Source: Nemertoderma westbladi
Lineage: Eukaryota; Xenacoelomorpha; Nemertodermatida; Nemertodermatidae
Assembly: GCA_032718475.1 (NCBI GenBank)
Contig: JAUCBJ010002506.1
Location: forward strand, 62,001 to 126,000
DNA: 64,000 nt
Direction of reading: 5' to 3'
A program made the position numbers and the translations under genes. This document shows positions 1 to 11,790 of the stretch, piece by piece. Each line of letters starts with the position of its first letter. The stretch's first letter is position 1. The notes beneath the pieces are model-generated. The model was not told the DNA's origin. It made no database searches and saw only the letters and a program-made list of their open reading frames with translations.

Positions 1-1119
1 ATGGAACTATAACTATACAACGATAAACGCACAATTTATTACATGCAAATATACAGGTTGTCCCACAAAATTTGACACGGTTTGTTTTCAAATAAATCTG
101 CTGCACCTTAATATAATTCGGGATTATTGGTATCATTAGAAAGCTAGAGTGCTAACTTAAAGAAAGAAACTTGTTGGAAACAATTACGTTGCTATGGTAA
201 CTCCCTCGGCAGTTCATAATGAATCAACGGTTTTTTTTCGAAAGGTGCATTAATAATTAATTTGAATAATTAAAATACAGTAATTAGGATGATTTTAACA
301 ATAAAATTACACATTGTACGATAAATAAAACACGTTATTTACCTTTTCGCCCTTCGATCCGACTTATTTACCTTCCTCGCTTCGCTCGGCCGGTAAATAA
401 CAGATTTCGGGACGAACGGTAAATAAAGCATATTTTATTTACCGTACAATAAATAGTTAATATTTTAGCCTATTGCAGTAATAGACTAACCAAATAATTT
501 GTCAAAAAAGTATTTCTACAGTAGTACTGTAGAACAGAAACTATGTAATACTTTAGTAAAAAATACGATACCAAAAATAGAAAAGCAATATTAAGAATAA
601 CTATTTATATCACGCTGCATAAAGTACCACTTTATAGGATAACAGTTGGTACTTGAGTATTTATACGTATAATTTTATTCAAAAATTGTAATGTTTATTT
701 TTGAGTGATAAATGTTCATTCATCACCTCGGCACATCGCAGATCGCCCGAAACACAGGAGACGACAACTACAACTGGAATTCCGAACCAACCAACAGTCT
801 ACTGCGACTGAGATTGCTTCTACCCATCGTTTGAACTTCTTCTATATGCTAAACCATAAGTAAACAGGACGCCGACTTCCGCTCGTAGGAATCGTTAACT
901 CGGTGATTCGTGGACGCTTTTGGAGACGATATCCGAACTTTTACCAGATTCCGCAGTTCCGGGTTACTATGTTGACAACATCCATGACGCTCGCCAGAAA
1001 TTGATCACACTTCTCCTGGAGTTTTGACGTGGGAAAATTAATCTGAAAAACATTATAGATAAATACATTAAAGATACAATAAATGAAACATAATAAAGAT
1101 AATAAAGAATGCAGTCTAT
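1..1119. other. AT-rich intergenic DNA, no gene seen
   Basis: I see no coding region here. The only structure is around 330-440, where TTATTTACC and GGTAAATAA alternate around a GC-rich patch rich in CTTCGCTCGG, giving short hairpins with 9-bp arms. This resembles the end of a small inverted-repeat element, but I cannot delimit it. Confidence 0.5.
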
Positions 1120-2972
1120 CCCAAACGCCACCAAACGGCATTCTACCTTACCCAAACGCCATTCTAACATACCCAAACGCCACCCAAACGGCATTCCAAC
1201 ATACCCAAACGCCACCCAAACGCCATTCTAACATACCCAATCGCCACCCAAACGGGATTCTAACATACCCAAACGCCACCCAAACGGCATTCTACCTTAC
1301 CCAAACGCCACTCAAACGGCATTCTAACATACCCAAACGCCACTCAAACGGCATTCTAACATATCCAAACGCCACCCAAACGGCATTCTAACATACCCAA
1401 ACGCCACCCAAACGGCATTCTAACATACCCAAACGCCATCCAAACGGCATTATAACATACCCAAACGCCACTCAAACGGCATTCTACCTTACCCAAACGC
1501 CACTCAAACGGAATTCTAACATACCCAAACTCCACCCAAACGGCATTCTAACATACCCAATCGCCACCCAAACGGGATTCTAACATACCCAAACGCCACC
1601 CAAACGGCATTCTACCTTACCCAAACGCCACTCAAACGGCATTCTAACATACCCAAACGCCACTCAAACGGCATTCTAACATACACAAACGCCACCAAAA
1701 CGGCATTCTAACATACCCAAACGCCACCCAAACGGCATTATAATATTCCCAAACGCCACCCAAACGGCATTCTAACATACCCAATCGCCACCCAAACGGC
1801 ATTCTAACATACCCAAACGCCACCCAAACGGCATTCTACCTTACCCAAACGCCACTCAAACGGTATTCTAACATACCCAAACGCCACTCAAACGGCATTC
1901 TAACATACACAAACTCCACCCAAACGGCATTCTAACATACCCAATCGCCACCCAAACGGCATTCTACCTTACCCAAACGCCACTCAAACGGCATTCTAAC
2001 ATATCCAAACGCCACTCAAACGGCATTCTACCTTACCCAAACGCCACTCAAACGGCATTCTAACATACAAAAACTCCACCCAAACGGCCTTCTAACATAT
2101 CCAATCGCCACCCAAACGGCATTCTAACATACCAAAACGCCACCCATACGGCATTCTACCTTACCCAAAAGCCACTCAAACGGCATTCTAACATACCCAA
2201 ACGCCACTCAAACGGCATTCTAACATACCCAAACGCCACACAAACGGCATTCTAACATACACAAACGCCACCCAAACGGCCTTCTAACATACCCAAACGC
2301 CACCCAAACGGCATTACAATATTCCCAAACGCCAACCAAACGGCATTCTAACATACCCAAACTCCACCCAAACGGCATTCTAACATACCCAATCGCCATC
2401 CAAACGGCATTCTAACATACCCAAACGCCACCCAAACGGCATTCTACCTTACCCAAACGCCACTCAAACGGCATTCTAACATACCCAAACGCCACTCAAA
2501 CGGCATTCTAACATACACAAACTCCACCCAAACGGCATTCTAACATACCCAATCGCCACCCAAACGGCATTCTACCTTACCCAAACGCCACTCAAACGGC
2601 ATTCTAACATATCCAAACGCCACTCAAACGGCATTCTACCTTACCCAAACGCCACTCAAACGGCATTCTAACATACCCAAACTCCACCCAAACGGCATTC
2701 TAACAGACCCAATCGCCACCAAAACGGCATTCTAACATCCCAAACGCCACCCATACGGCATTCTACCTTACCCAAACGCCACTCAAACGGCATTCTAACA
2801 TACCCAAACGCCACTCAAACGGCATTCTAACATACACAAACGCCACCCAAACGGCATTCTAACATACCCAAACGCCACCCAAACGGCATTATAACATTCC
2901 CAAACGCCACCCAAACGACATTCTAACATACCCAAACGCCACCCAAACGGCAGTCTAACATACCCAAACGCC
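1120..2972. repeat. 32-bp minisatellite array, about 58 copies
   Basis: The unit reads approximately CATTCTAACATACCCA followed by AACGCCACCCAAACGG. Unit starts fall 32 bp apart (for example 1288 and 1320). Variants are interspersed: CTACCTTAC for CTAACATAC, CACTCAAACGG for CACCCAAACGG, CTCC for CGCC, TCGCC for ACGCC. Similar variant runs recur every several units, which points to higher-order amplification. Because 32 is not a multiple of 3, the short ORFs crossing it cycle through three frames and are not genes. Confidence 0.95.
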
Positions 2973-3329
2973 AAACGTTTATTGTTTATTTTTGCCTTTT
3001 CGAAAAAAAACCTTGATATAACGTTTATTGTTTTGGCTAGAAAAGCCCACCCATGTAACCTGATCCTTTACTTTATTATAAGAATCGGTAATAGGCTTGT
3101 CGGTAGTCGCATCGCAACATTTACAATCGCAATTGCATTTAACATTTCAGTGGCTAACAGTTTACAGTACAGTCAGACAGTAAAGCCATTCTACATACCA
3201 GTCTGCCGGTACTGTATTTCAGTATTTGTTAGGTACCGGTTAATTTCACCGTTTACCTATTGACTCACTGATTTAGGATGCCAGGGAGTACCCTATAGGA
3301 GGGTAATTTTCATCCGGCAGTTCATTTTT

Positions 3330-3428
3330 AGTGCCGTTTGGGTACCATTGGGTGCCGTTTGGGTGCCGATTGGGTGCGTTTGGGTGCCGTTTGGGTGCGT
3401 TTGGGTGCCGATTGGGTGCGTTTGGGTA
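3330..3428. repeat. Short array of GTGCCGTTTGG/GTGCGTTTGG
   Basis: There are about eight irregular copies of a 10-12-bp word of the form GTGC(C)GTTTGG or GTGCCGATTGG. Its reverse complement shares the CCAAACGGC core of the 1120-2972 minisatellite, so this looks like an oppositely oriented relative lying about 360 bp beyond the end of the main array. Confidence 0.7.
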
Positions 3429-4359
3429 ATTAGTCACACCCAAGTTTAAAAACGAAAAAGACTTTCATTGCATTGTGACATCCTGACACCAGTAAATAAG
3501 ACAAAACATTTTAGAAAAAACTGCAAACTAAATCAATGAATTTAAGCACAAATTTTGCAAAATCAACGTTTAAGTCACAGTAGTCAAAGGTATCAGAACA
3601 TTTTCGCCTCCAATATACCGTATATATGTATCAAGTCACCCCATTTTGAGACACACTTTCAAAAAAGGGGCACTCCACCCCCAATTCATATGAAAATTTG
3701 TAAATTTTTTTAGGATCATAATATTCAAACTCATCTATTAGCATCTGTAAAAATAATTTTTGAACAACATTAACCCAAAGTGTCAAAAATTCGACCTATA
3801 TTTTGACATTGAAAAAAAGTGAATTTTTGAACAATGCATTCTTGGCTCTAGGCTAGTGATCACAAATGCGAAGCAATGACAAAATTTATTTTACTATTTG
3901 ATAGACAATTTATTCAGACATCTTCTAATATTTCAATTTTTATCATAACATCACGCAATCACCCACAATCCGTTAAAGAAAAAAAGTATAAGTTGCTGTA
4001 TCAAGTCACCTCAATGTATCAAGTCACCCCGAATTACGGTATTATTTTAAATAAGGAGCAGGTTAGAGAGGCGTGTTGGGGGGACCAAAACAATAAACAA
4101 AAGTTAACACATTCACATGTTACAAGGTTATGCAGGTCTGCAGGTTACTTAATTCTTTAATTGGGTCTTGGGTCATTGTTTTGTACTCAACAAACTGTTT
4201 CTTCCTGTAAATACTGAAATAAACGAAACATTTTATCGGTTAACTCCTGAAATCAAAACACAACACAACTGAAATAAATAATGTATGTTAGGCCTACCCA
4301 GTCTGCCAGTTACCGGTACATTCGCTGATTCGGGCTTAGTAATTCTGTAATTTGTAGAT

Positions 4360-4455
4360 GATCGAATGTAACATAGTTTAGTTATAGGATCCAATGTCAG
4401 AATGTAACATAATTGAGGTTACGTTCGATTCGTAAAAAGGATGTTACATTCGATC
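4360..4455. repeat. Small inverted repeat, 13-bp arms
   Basis: GATCGAATGTAAC at 4360-4372 is matched by its reverse complement GTTACATTCGATC at 4443-4455. Further GTAAC and GTTACGTTCGAT words lie between and just beyond. It may be the remnant of a small foldback element. Confidence 0.6.
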
Positions 4456-5743
4456 CTGACCTGATTACGTTCGATCTGTCACCTGGTGAATGTAGGCCTA
4501 TATACTGATATATTTTTTAACCAAATCTCACTCAGGCAGTCAGGTATTCCACTACCGGTACCGCTATGTAGAATACGTGTAGGCCTATATATCTGTATGT
4601 TATATCAGTATATGGTGCTGGTGGCCTGGCAGCCTGGTGGCTGCACTGGCTGGTGCATACATTCCTAGGCCTATTGCTGTATTGTGAATTGAAATATGGG
4701 ACATATTTCAGTCATTTATTAAGAACATCAGTACAACAGTAGGCCTACAGGCAGTACGCGGGTACCGGTATGTAACCAGTAGGCCTACTACAGTACTACA
4801 ACAGTAAGCTAAGCAATCCAATCATGTAATCCAATACCTGTTTACACTTTACAGGTTTATAACCTGATAACTACAACCATGGCCTACGCTACAACTATCA
4901 GACTATCAGAATCAGATCAACTGACTCTGACAGCAGCAGCACACAGCAGGAGATCCGGCATTCCTGCATTCCCGTACATCCGTACAGCCGTATACAGAAT
5001 GCCACCTAAGACATAAAATTATATTCTGGAAATATAATTATTATAAATTCATTATTGCTTTGTACGTGTTTTCGATGGGGCGTTCTAAATTGTACATCAT
5101 GACGGCCAAATTTACTAGCTAATTTGAGTGTTTAAGTTACAAAGCAAAAACACACTGGAAATTTAATGTAAATGCAAAATTAAAATACTTCTACGTATTT
5201 ATAAAAATGATCTTTAAGTTCATAGCTACTGGTTATTAATAGCCACCGCCTACTGGTAGGTATTGTAGTAGGCCTATCTGTCTGTCAGGCAATTAATAAT
5301 AAATACCAATTATTGTTTATGTGGTAACCATTGACGACGTGTTGTAAAAGTCACGCTACAGTAATGGGACATTATATAATAATAATACACTTATTACAAT
5401 ACTAATTGTACAGGCTAATACAATACTGTAATGTCTTCCAAAGTTGTAAAGTGCTAAATAACAAATCGCTGTTAATATACGCATTAATATAAATGGAAAT
5501 AATACATTATTCTGGAATAATGTAATTTAAGTTGATTTCATGTCATTGATTACTTTGCAGCGTTACGAGTAATTCACCAGAACGCTGTTAAGTTGACATA
5601 ATGTAACAAAACTATTTTATATTAGTTATTAAACGGTAATAGCGACGTATTGTATAATTTTGTCGTGTTTTTTGTGTTTTGAAGTTAATTACACCATCTC
5701 CCTAAATACAACAACCATTTTTATGGGGTCGGAGTCCCACCCA

Positions 5744-5759
5744 CCCCCCCCCCCCCCCC
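5744..5759. repeat. Poly-C tract
   Basis: A homopolymer of about 16 C followed by TTAATTTTTTTC. It is one of at least ten long G or C homopolymers in the window. Confidence 0.9.
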
Positions 5760-6090
5760 TTAATTTTTTTCAAATTTCAATAAAATGCTACGAAATTTGG
5801 TAGGATGCTATTTCCAAAATTTTTCTTACTGCTGCCCTGGCCGGATTTTTCAATTTCTGTGCAACTTCGATACAAGCCGTTAAAAACGCATTTTTAGCAA
5901 TATTTAACAATCTCTGTGGGTCACTTATTCTTCGTCTTTTGAATGTAATCTAGATATTATAAGAACCGCCTTTATCTGCAGATTCCGAATCTTAAAACCG
6001 TTTTAAATTTCACCAAAAATGCCGAAGATATTATAAAAAAACTAAGGTGTAAATTTTGAGACACAAATCGCTATATAATTCTTGTTTTAT

Positions 6091-6400
6091 TTACTCAATA
6101 TTTACCAAGAGTATAGATGCTGCAAGCAACACTTTCTGTACATTTTCCTCATTTACACTCATTAATGATGTGTATGCGAAGTTGATGATCTTTTCGACAA
6201 CGTCTGCGTCTATATCTACATCTCGGATTTTCACCTCATTTTGGTTGGTTTCTTCCCATACACGATTGAACATGGTTTCGAAGTAGGGAGTCAACGCCAC
6301 CGCGAGAGACGTCTGTGCGCGGTGATTATCTTTTCACCTACAACTATTCGTTCACCAATTCCCTCCTAATGTTGGATAAGATCCGATCAGTCGTGTCATT
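6091..6400 (-). pseudogene. BTB/POZ-domain fragment, broken (kelch-like type)
   Basis: On the minus strand, 6300-6091 encodes about 69 residues that read like the second half of a BTB domain. A TPYFETMF motif is followed by a WEE..Q.EV.I.DVD segment, FAYTSLMSVNEENVQKVLLAAS, and then a stop, as in KLHL-type adaptors for cullin-3 ligases. The matching upstream BTB part (a VVGEKI..AHR-like stretch) lies at about 6305-6345 in another frame and is separated by an apparent one-base shift. In-frame stops occur further upstream. No BACK or kelch repeats follow. I read this as a decayed gene fragment. An exon of a spliced gene is less likely because of the frame break. Confidence 0.7.
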
Positions 6401-6799
6401 TTCTGGCTCAGATGTTGAAGAAATTGCCTCTTAACAAACTTATGACCCAGTGATGCTGTTACTACAGCTACACTGGTACAGTACTGTATGACCACATTCA
6501 AATATTTCCTCTCTCACAGTATAGTAAACTTAAGACTTCGTATAAATAATTTTGATTATATAAAATGATAAAAGAGTTTTGATTTACATTTTATTTGGAA
6601 AATAAGTTTTTAAAACAATAAAAAAAAATATAGTATTAATTTAAGGAAGAGTTCCATATTCCTCAGCACAAAACTACATAGTGATTATTCCGAAAATGTA
6701 GCCTAGGCCTACTAGATTTCGAGTTTTTATTTGTGTCATTTAGAAAAATAATAAGTAGGTAAACGTCTATCTGAAAGAAAAAAAGTTGTACTTATGACT

Positions 6800-7205
6800 G
6801 TATGAAAAGATTCCAAATATGTTACACAATCTGAATTTCGTTGAAAAATAGCTGGGATATGAGCGTTCAAATGTCGCATGGTTATGCACCTGTGCGAGGG
6901 TTTTTTCTATTTAATAAATACACCATCTGTAACATTTTGTTTATGTATTAGCTACGTAATAACATGATTAAGAGGCACTGCATTGTTGCCCAGTTACGTA
7001 TGGGATATACAAAATGTTCCAGAATATGGTGTATTAATTTAATACCGCAGAATAAGATAGCCTTGCTTGGTGCAAAACCATGCGACATTTGAACGCTCAT
7101 ATCTCAGCTTATGACGAAATTTTATGACTTATTTATGATTACTTTTATGACGAAATATGGATTGTGTTACATATTTGGATTCCTTGCACGACCTGCAGGG
7201 TGGAC
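6800..7205. mobile_element. Partial foldback element, same family as 16792-17666
   Basis: Two oppositely oriented arms share the words ATTCCAAATATGTTACACAATC (left, about 6810) and its complement near 7150-7180, and AATAGCTGGGATATGAGCG near 6847 with its complement near 7085-7105. The centre carries the ACATTTTGTTTATGTATTAGC and ATACAAAATGTTCCAGAATATG pair seen in the complete element at 16792-17666. The poly-C-bearing outer ends are not recognisable here. Confidence 0.75.
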
Positions 7206-7429
7206 GTAAATCCCACCGTTGCAGCGTTGCGAATTAATTCGTCTCAGAGAATGAACAATGTTAAGTTAATATTAATGTTATTTATATCATATAAATGGAT
7301 TAATAGAAAGCTTTAATAACATTTTAATTTTTTCTTTATTGATATTCATATTATTTTGTTGTTATCAAGACTACTACAGATTCTAATTGAATGAAACCTA
7401 TCGGGCGCCGTTTAAGCCGAAAGTAATCC
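7206..7429. other. Short unique AT-rich spacer
   Basis: Unique AT-rich DNA between a foldback remnant and the second minisatellite. I see nothing coding. Confidence 0.4.
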
Positions 7430-9690
7430 CCACACCACACATTGAGCTCACTGTGCTGTGGTGTGGGGAAATAGTAATTTGCAATTCTCACTGTAGTGTG
7501 GGAAAGTAATTTGCAATTCACACTGTGGTGTGGGAAAGTAATTTGTAATTCTCTCTGTGGTGTGGGGAAGTAATTTGCAATTCTGTGGTGTGGGGAAGTA
7601 ATTTGCAATTCTCACTGTAGTGTGGGGAAATAATTTGCAATACACACTGTGGTGTGGGGAAGTAATTTGCAATTCTCACTGTGGTGTGGGGAAGTTACTT
7701 TAAATTCTCACTGTGTGGTGTGGGGAAGTAATTTGCAATTCTCACTGTGGTGTGGAGAAGTTATTTGAAATTCTCACTGTAGTGTGGGGAAGTAATTTGC
7801 AATTCTCACTGTGGTGTGGGGAAGTTATTTGCAACTCTCACTGTATGGTGTGGGGAAGTAATTTGCAATTGTCACTGTAGTGTGGGATGATGATGATTTG
7901 CAATTCTCACTGTAGTGTGGGGAAACATATCCAATATCTTGCGGTCAGCCATACAATTTCCTAATTCATTCCTGTTCTCAAGTCCTGTGTCCTTGAGCAG
8001 GCGTTTGAGGAAAGTCATTGGCTGTCCACCACGTCTATTCTCGCCAGCAGGCTGCCACAGCACAAGGGTGTGTACAGGTTGATCCTCAATGTGGAGTGCC
8101 CAGCAAGCATTAGACGGCGTTTCTGACGGGGTAGTGTGGGAAGTAATTTGCAAATCACACTGTGGTGTGGGGAAATAATTTGCAATTCTCACTGTGGTGT
8201 GGGGAAGTAATTGGCAATTCTCACTGTGGTATGTGGGGAAGTAATTGGCAATTCTCACTGTGGTATGTGGGGAAGTAATTTGCAATTCTCACTGTGGTGT
8301 GGGGAAGTAATTGGGAATTCTCACTGTGGTGTGGGGAAGTAATTTGCAATTCTCACTGTGGTGTGGGGAAGTAATTGGCAATTCTCACTGTGGTATGTGG
8401 GGAAGTAATTGGCAATTCTCACTGTGGTGTGGGGAAGTAATTTGCAATTCTCACTGTGGTGTGGGGAAGTAATTGGCAATTCTCACTGTGGTGTGGGGAA
8501 GTAATTTGCAATTCTCACTGTGGTGTGGGGAAGTAATTGGCAATTCTCACTGTGGGGGGGAAGTATTGGCAATTCTCACTGTGGTGTGGGAATATTTGCA
8601 ATTCTCACTGTGGTGTGGGGAAGTAATTTGCAATTCTCACTGTGGTGTGGGGAAGTAATTTGCAATTCTCACTGTGGTGTGGGGAAGTAATTTGCAATTC
8701 TCACTGTCGTGTGGGGAAGTGATTTGCAATTCTCACTGTAGTGTGGGGAAATTATTTGCAATTCTCACTGTGGTGTGTGGGGGAAATAATTGGCAATTCT
8801 CACTGTGGTGTGGGGAAGTAATTGGCAATTCTCACTGTGGTATGTGGGGAAGTAATTGGCAATTCTCACTGTGGTCATTCTCACTGTAGTGTGGGGAAGT
8901 TATTTGCAATTCTCACTGTGGTGTGGGGAAGTAATTGGGAATTCTCACTGTGGTATGTGGGGAAGTATTTTGCAATTCTCACTGTGGTGTGGGGAAGTAA
9001 TTGGCAATTCTCACTGTGGTATGTGGGGAAGTAATTGGCAATTCTCACTGTGGTGTGGGGAAGTAATTGGCAATTCTCACTGTGGTATGTGGGGGAAGTA
9101 ATTGGCAATTCTCACTGTGGTGTGGGGAAGTAATTGACAATTCTCCCTGTGGTGTGGGGAAGGCAATTCTCAATGTGGTGTGGGGAGATTATTTGCAATT
9201 CTCACTGCAGTGTGGGGAAGTAATTTGCAATTCTCAATGTGGTGTGGGGAAATTATTTGCATTTCTCACTGTAGTTTGGGGAAATTATTTGCAATTCTCA
9301 CTGTGGTGTGGGGAAGTAATTTGCAAATCTCACTGTGGTGTGGGGAAATAATTTGCAATTTTCACTGTGGTGTGGGGAAGTAATTTGCATTTCTCAATGT
9401 GGTGTGGGGAAATTATTGGCAATTCTCAATGTGGTGTGGGGAAATTATTTGCCATTCTCACTGTAGTGTGGGGAGTAATTTGCAATTCTCACTGTGGTGT
9501 GGGGAAGTAATTTGCAATTCTCACTGTGGTGTGGGGAAGTAATTTACAATCTCAATGTGGTGTGGGGAAATTATTTGCAATTCTCACTGTAGTGTGGAGA
9601 AGTAATTAGAAATTCTCAATGTGGTGTGGGGAAATTATTTGCAATTCTCACTGTAGTGTGGGGAAATTATTTGCAATTATCACTCTAGTG
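7430..9690. repeat. Second 32-bp minisatellite array, about 64 copies
   Basis: The unit is approximately GTGGTGTGGGGAAGTA followed by ATTTGCAATTCTCACT, 32 bp. Common variants are TTGGCAATT for TTTGCAATT, GTATGTGGGG for GTGTGGGG, and GTAGTGTGGGG. The array is interrupted at about 7923-8135 by non-repeat DNA (separate entry). The unit sequence is unrelated to the 1120-2972 array although the period is the same. ORFs crossing it on both strands are by-products. Confidence 0.95.
7923..8135 (-). pseudogene. LINE reverse-transcriptase C-terminal fragment captured in a minisatellite
   Basis: This 210-bp non-repeat island translates on the minus strand to a segment containing VLWQPAGENRRGGQPMTF, then LLKDTGL, NELGNCMADRKI and a short tail. 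That is the usual signature of the extreme C-terminus of many invertebrate non-LTR retrotransposon polyproteins: a Trp, an RRGRP-like patch, T(Y/F)..LLK.DTG, and EL...M.DR. No RT catalytic core is present. Minisatellite units resume directly on both sides, so the fragment sits inside the array. Confidence 0.7.
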
Positions 9691-10845
9691 TGGGGGTATT
9701 TCTACGCCAAAACTAAAAGGCTGGTGGGAAATTCAAATGCAGGGCAAAATTAATGTTTGCACTAACAAACGACCCTGTCACTCCCAGTTAGGTTTAATTA
9801 AACCAAATACAGTTCGCCAAATATAATGATTGAAAACGCAGGTTGCTAAGTAACCTGTAAACGGCTATGCCCTGTGCTAGTTCCGATTTCAACTGTCAGA
9901 TTATCAGCTGTCACATGTTCAAATCTCGGAACTGAACTACCGGTATTATAGGCCTACCTAAAGGCACCGTTTAACTCAAGCACTGCAAACGTGATCACTA
10001 AAAAACTGCTGCTGCTGCTGCAGACTGCAGCTACCTCTGCCTATTGAAACTAGTTTCAGAGTTTATTGTATGTTAACTCAGGATAATATTTATGTGCTGT
10101 TGTTATTTCAATTGGCTGATGATAGGGAATAGGCCTAATAAATTTCGCGCTGGATGACATTATAACTGTACAGTGTACACTTGCTTGATTGTTTATTGAA
10201 TGGCATTGTGGAAACCTTTTGCAGGAATGTCGTTGCCCAGATTAAACTACCTGCTATTAATTATCTTTCTGGCAGGATTTTATAACGGTAAGTCAGTGAG
10301 TTGTGAGTGTATCTACTATAACTACACATTTACGCATTTACCGGTAGGTCTGTGGACCGCACCGCAGTAAGGTGCTGGTTACTGTTAGAAGTTAAATAAT
10401 ACCGTATGTAGGCGGTAGGCCTACCAACTACGCCAACCTACTACCGGTAACGGTAAGGTACCGTAACATGGGTTTAAGGCTTTTTGACGAAATATAAATT
10501 TTTTTTGTTTTCTTGCGTGCCATTTCTTCAATTTCCAATAAATTTGCATGAAATTCGATACCGAAGGCAATTCCGTACCGACGGCAAGGCAGGATTGTGT
10601 AGGCCTAACTACACAATTCATAGCGGTACTCAATACCACGTAACCCGGACCACGTAATGTGGCCGAAAATTCTCCCCCCATTTTAGTTTAATTTGGTGTA
10701 TTTACGTAATATTAATATAATATTTATGTATTCTATTTCAATAGCTTATTAATAATATAAATTTGCCTATTTACATTGTATTTATTATCGTTTTTTTGGT
10801 ATAGAAATCAATCTTTACATTTTACAAGTACGATGGGGTAGTTCA
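9691..10845. other. Intergenic, no gene seen
   Basis: Unique AT-rich DNA with a CTGCTGCTGCTGCTGCAG microsatellite at about 10008 and several TAGGCCTA and TACCGGTA words between 9940 and 10480. The minus-strand ORF at 10421-10681 shows no recognisable domain and I do not call it. Confidence 0.5.
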
Positions 10846-11790
10846 GTATTTACATACTTTCCAGCTTCTAATGGTGTGAAGCAAGGCGGGTCCTATATGG
10901 GTACTTTTTTAAAGTATACATACATGGATGATTTATGTAAAATACTTTCAGATTGTAATGTAGGTTGTAGGAAGGATGGTAAATGTAACAATAATATAAT
11001 GTATGGTGACGATATAGGTTTACTCTCGAATTCAATAATAGGGTTACTCCCCTCTGTTACAACGTTTACTTAACAAATGCCAAGACTTCGCAAACGAACA
11101 TGGTATAATTTTTAACCTCAAGAAAAAAAAAGTACTAATTTTAGTAGCGAAAAATAGTACTCTACGACATGGCTCCGGTCTATTTATACGGTAAACCAAT
11201 TATTATAGCAGATAGATACACATATTTAGGACATATAAATCACGATACACGTGATGACGATTTTGATATAAAAAAGACAATTAGAGGTCTTTTTGCTCGG
11301 GGCAATTTACTGGTCAGAAAATTTTTCACAATGTTCAGTAGGTGTAAAATGTTTATTATTTCGTGCTTTTATAACTCCACTTTATTGTAATGATCTTTGG
11401 ACTTTTGACGTATGAATTATTCAAATTTAGTGTATAAAAGGCTAAAGGTGGCTTATAATAACGCAGCAAGATTATTATTTTAAATTCCAGCAATATCTAG
11501 TATGTCACTATTTTTTTTGAAACACACAACTTACCTTGTTTCGTACACATCAGAGCTAATGCAATATTAAGTTTGTTTTCATGAATTTCAAGTACAGATA
11601 ACTATGATTATCTGACATATTCATAACACAGTTGTCGGTTCAAGGTTACAATCTATGCAAATTATGTCTAACTGGATTTAACTCAACTATATTTATTTAT
11701 ATTTTGTTCAATATTTGTGCTTTCTTACTTGACTATCATCTGATTTATGTGTTGGTCTTCACTTGTCTGTTTTAAGCATTAAATAAATAA
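10846..11790 (+). pseudogene. Decayed LINE reverse transcriptase
   Basis: Readable in pieces across frames: GVKQGGS with MDDL and NVGC, then NIMYGDDIGLLS, the RT catalytic region (YGDD for the usual YADD), near 10865-11040. After frame changes come a DFANEHG and FNLKKK segment near 11080-11130, a YLGHI..D..DDDFDIKK block (about 11225-11280), a RGLFARGNLLVRKF stretch, and a VKMFI-to-LYCNDLW-like stretch to about 11410. A LKVAYNNAARLL-like segment follows near 11440. This order is that of the palm, thumb and C-terminal part of a non-LTR retrotransposon polyprotein. Multiple frameshifts and stops, and the absence of an upstream endonuclease, show a truncated dead copy. The clade is not assigned. 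Confidence 0.8.

Larger units (their letters stand above)
2973..5740. other. Gene-free region with short repeats
   Basis: No gene is recognisable. Contents: a short TTTGGGTGC-type array (3330-3428, separate entry); copies of TATCAAGTCACC at about 3628, 4000 and 4016; a hairpin at 4360-4455; and unique DNA from 4260 to 5280 rich in the palindromic words AGGCCT and ACCGGT. A stretch at 5557-5612 recurs at 20690-20755. A phrase like GTTTATTGTTTTGG near 2975 recurs near 26717, 28336 and 47245. Confidence 0.5.

Noticed and set aside
1120-9690. CRISPR-like regular 32-bp repeats
   Set aside because: The units are contiguous with no unique spacers, and the DNA is animal nuclear. These are minisatellites.
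10876-11390. Two small intact genes encoding RT-like peptides
   Set aside because: The pieces are out of frame with each other and separated by stops in DNA homologous to one LINE polyprotein, so they form one pseudogene.
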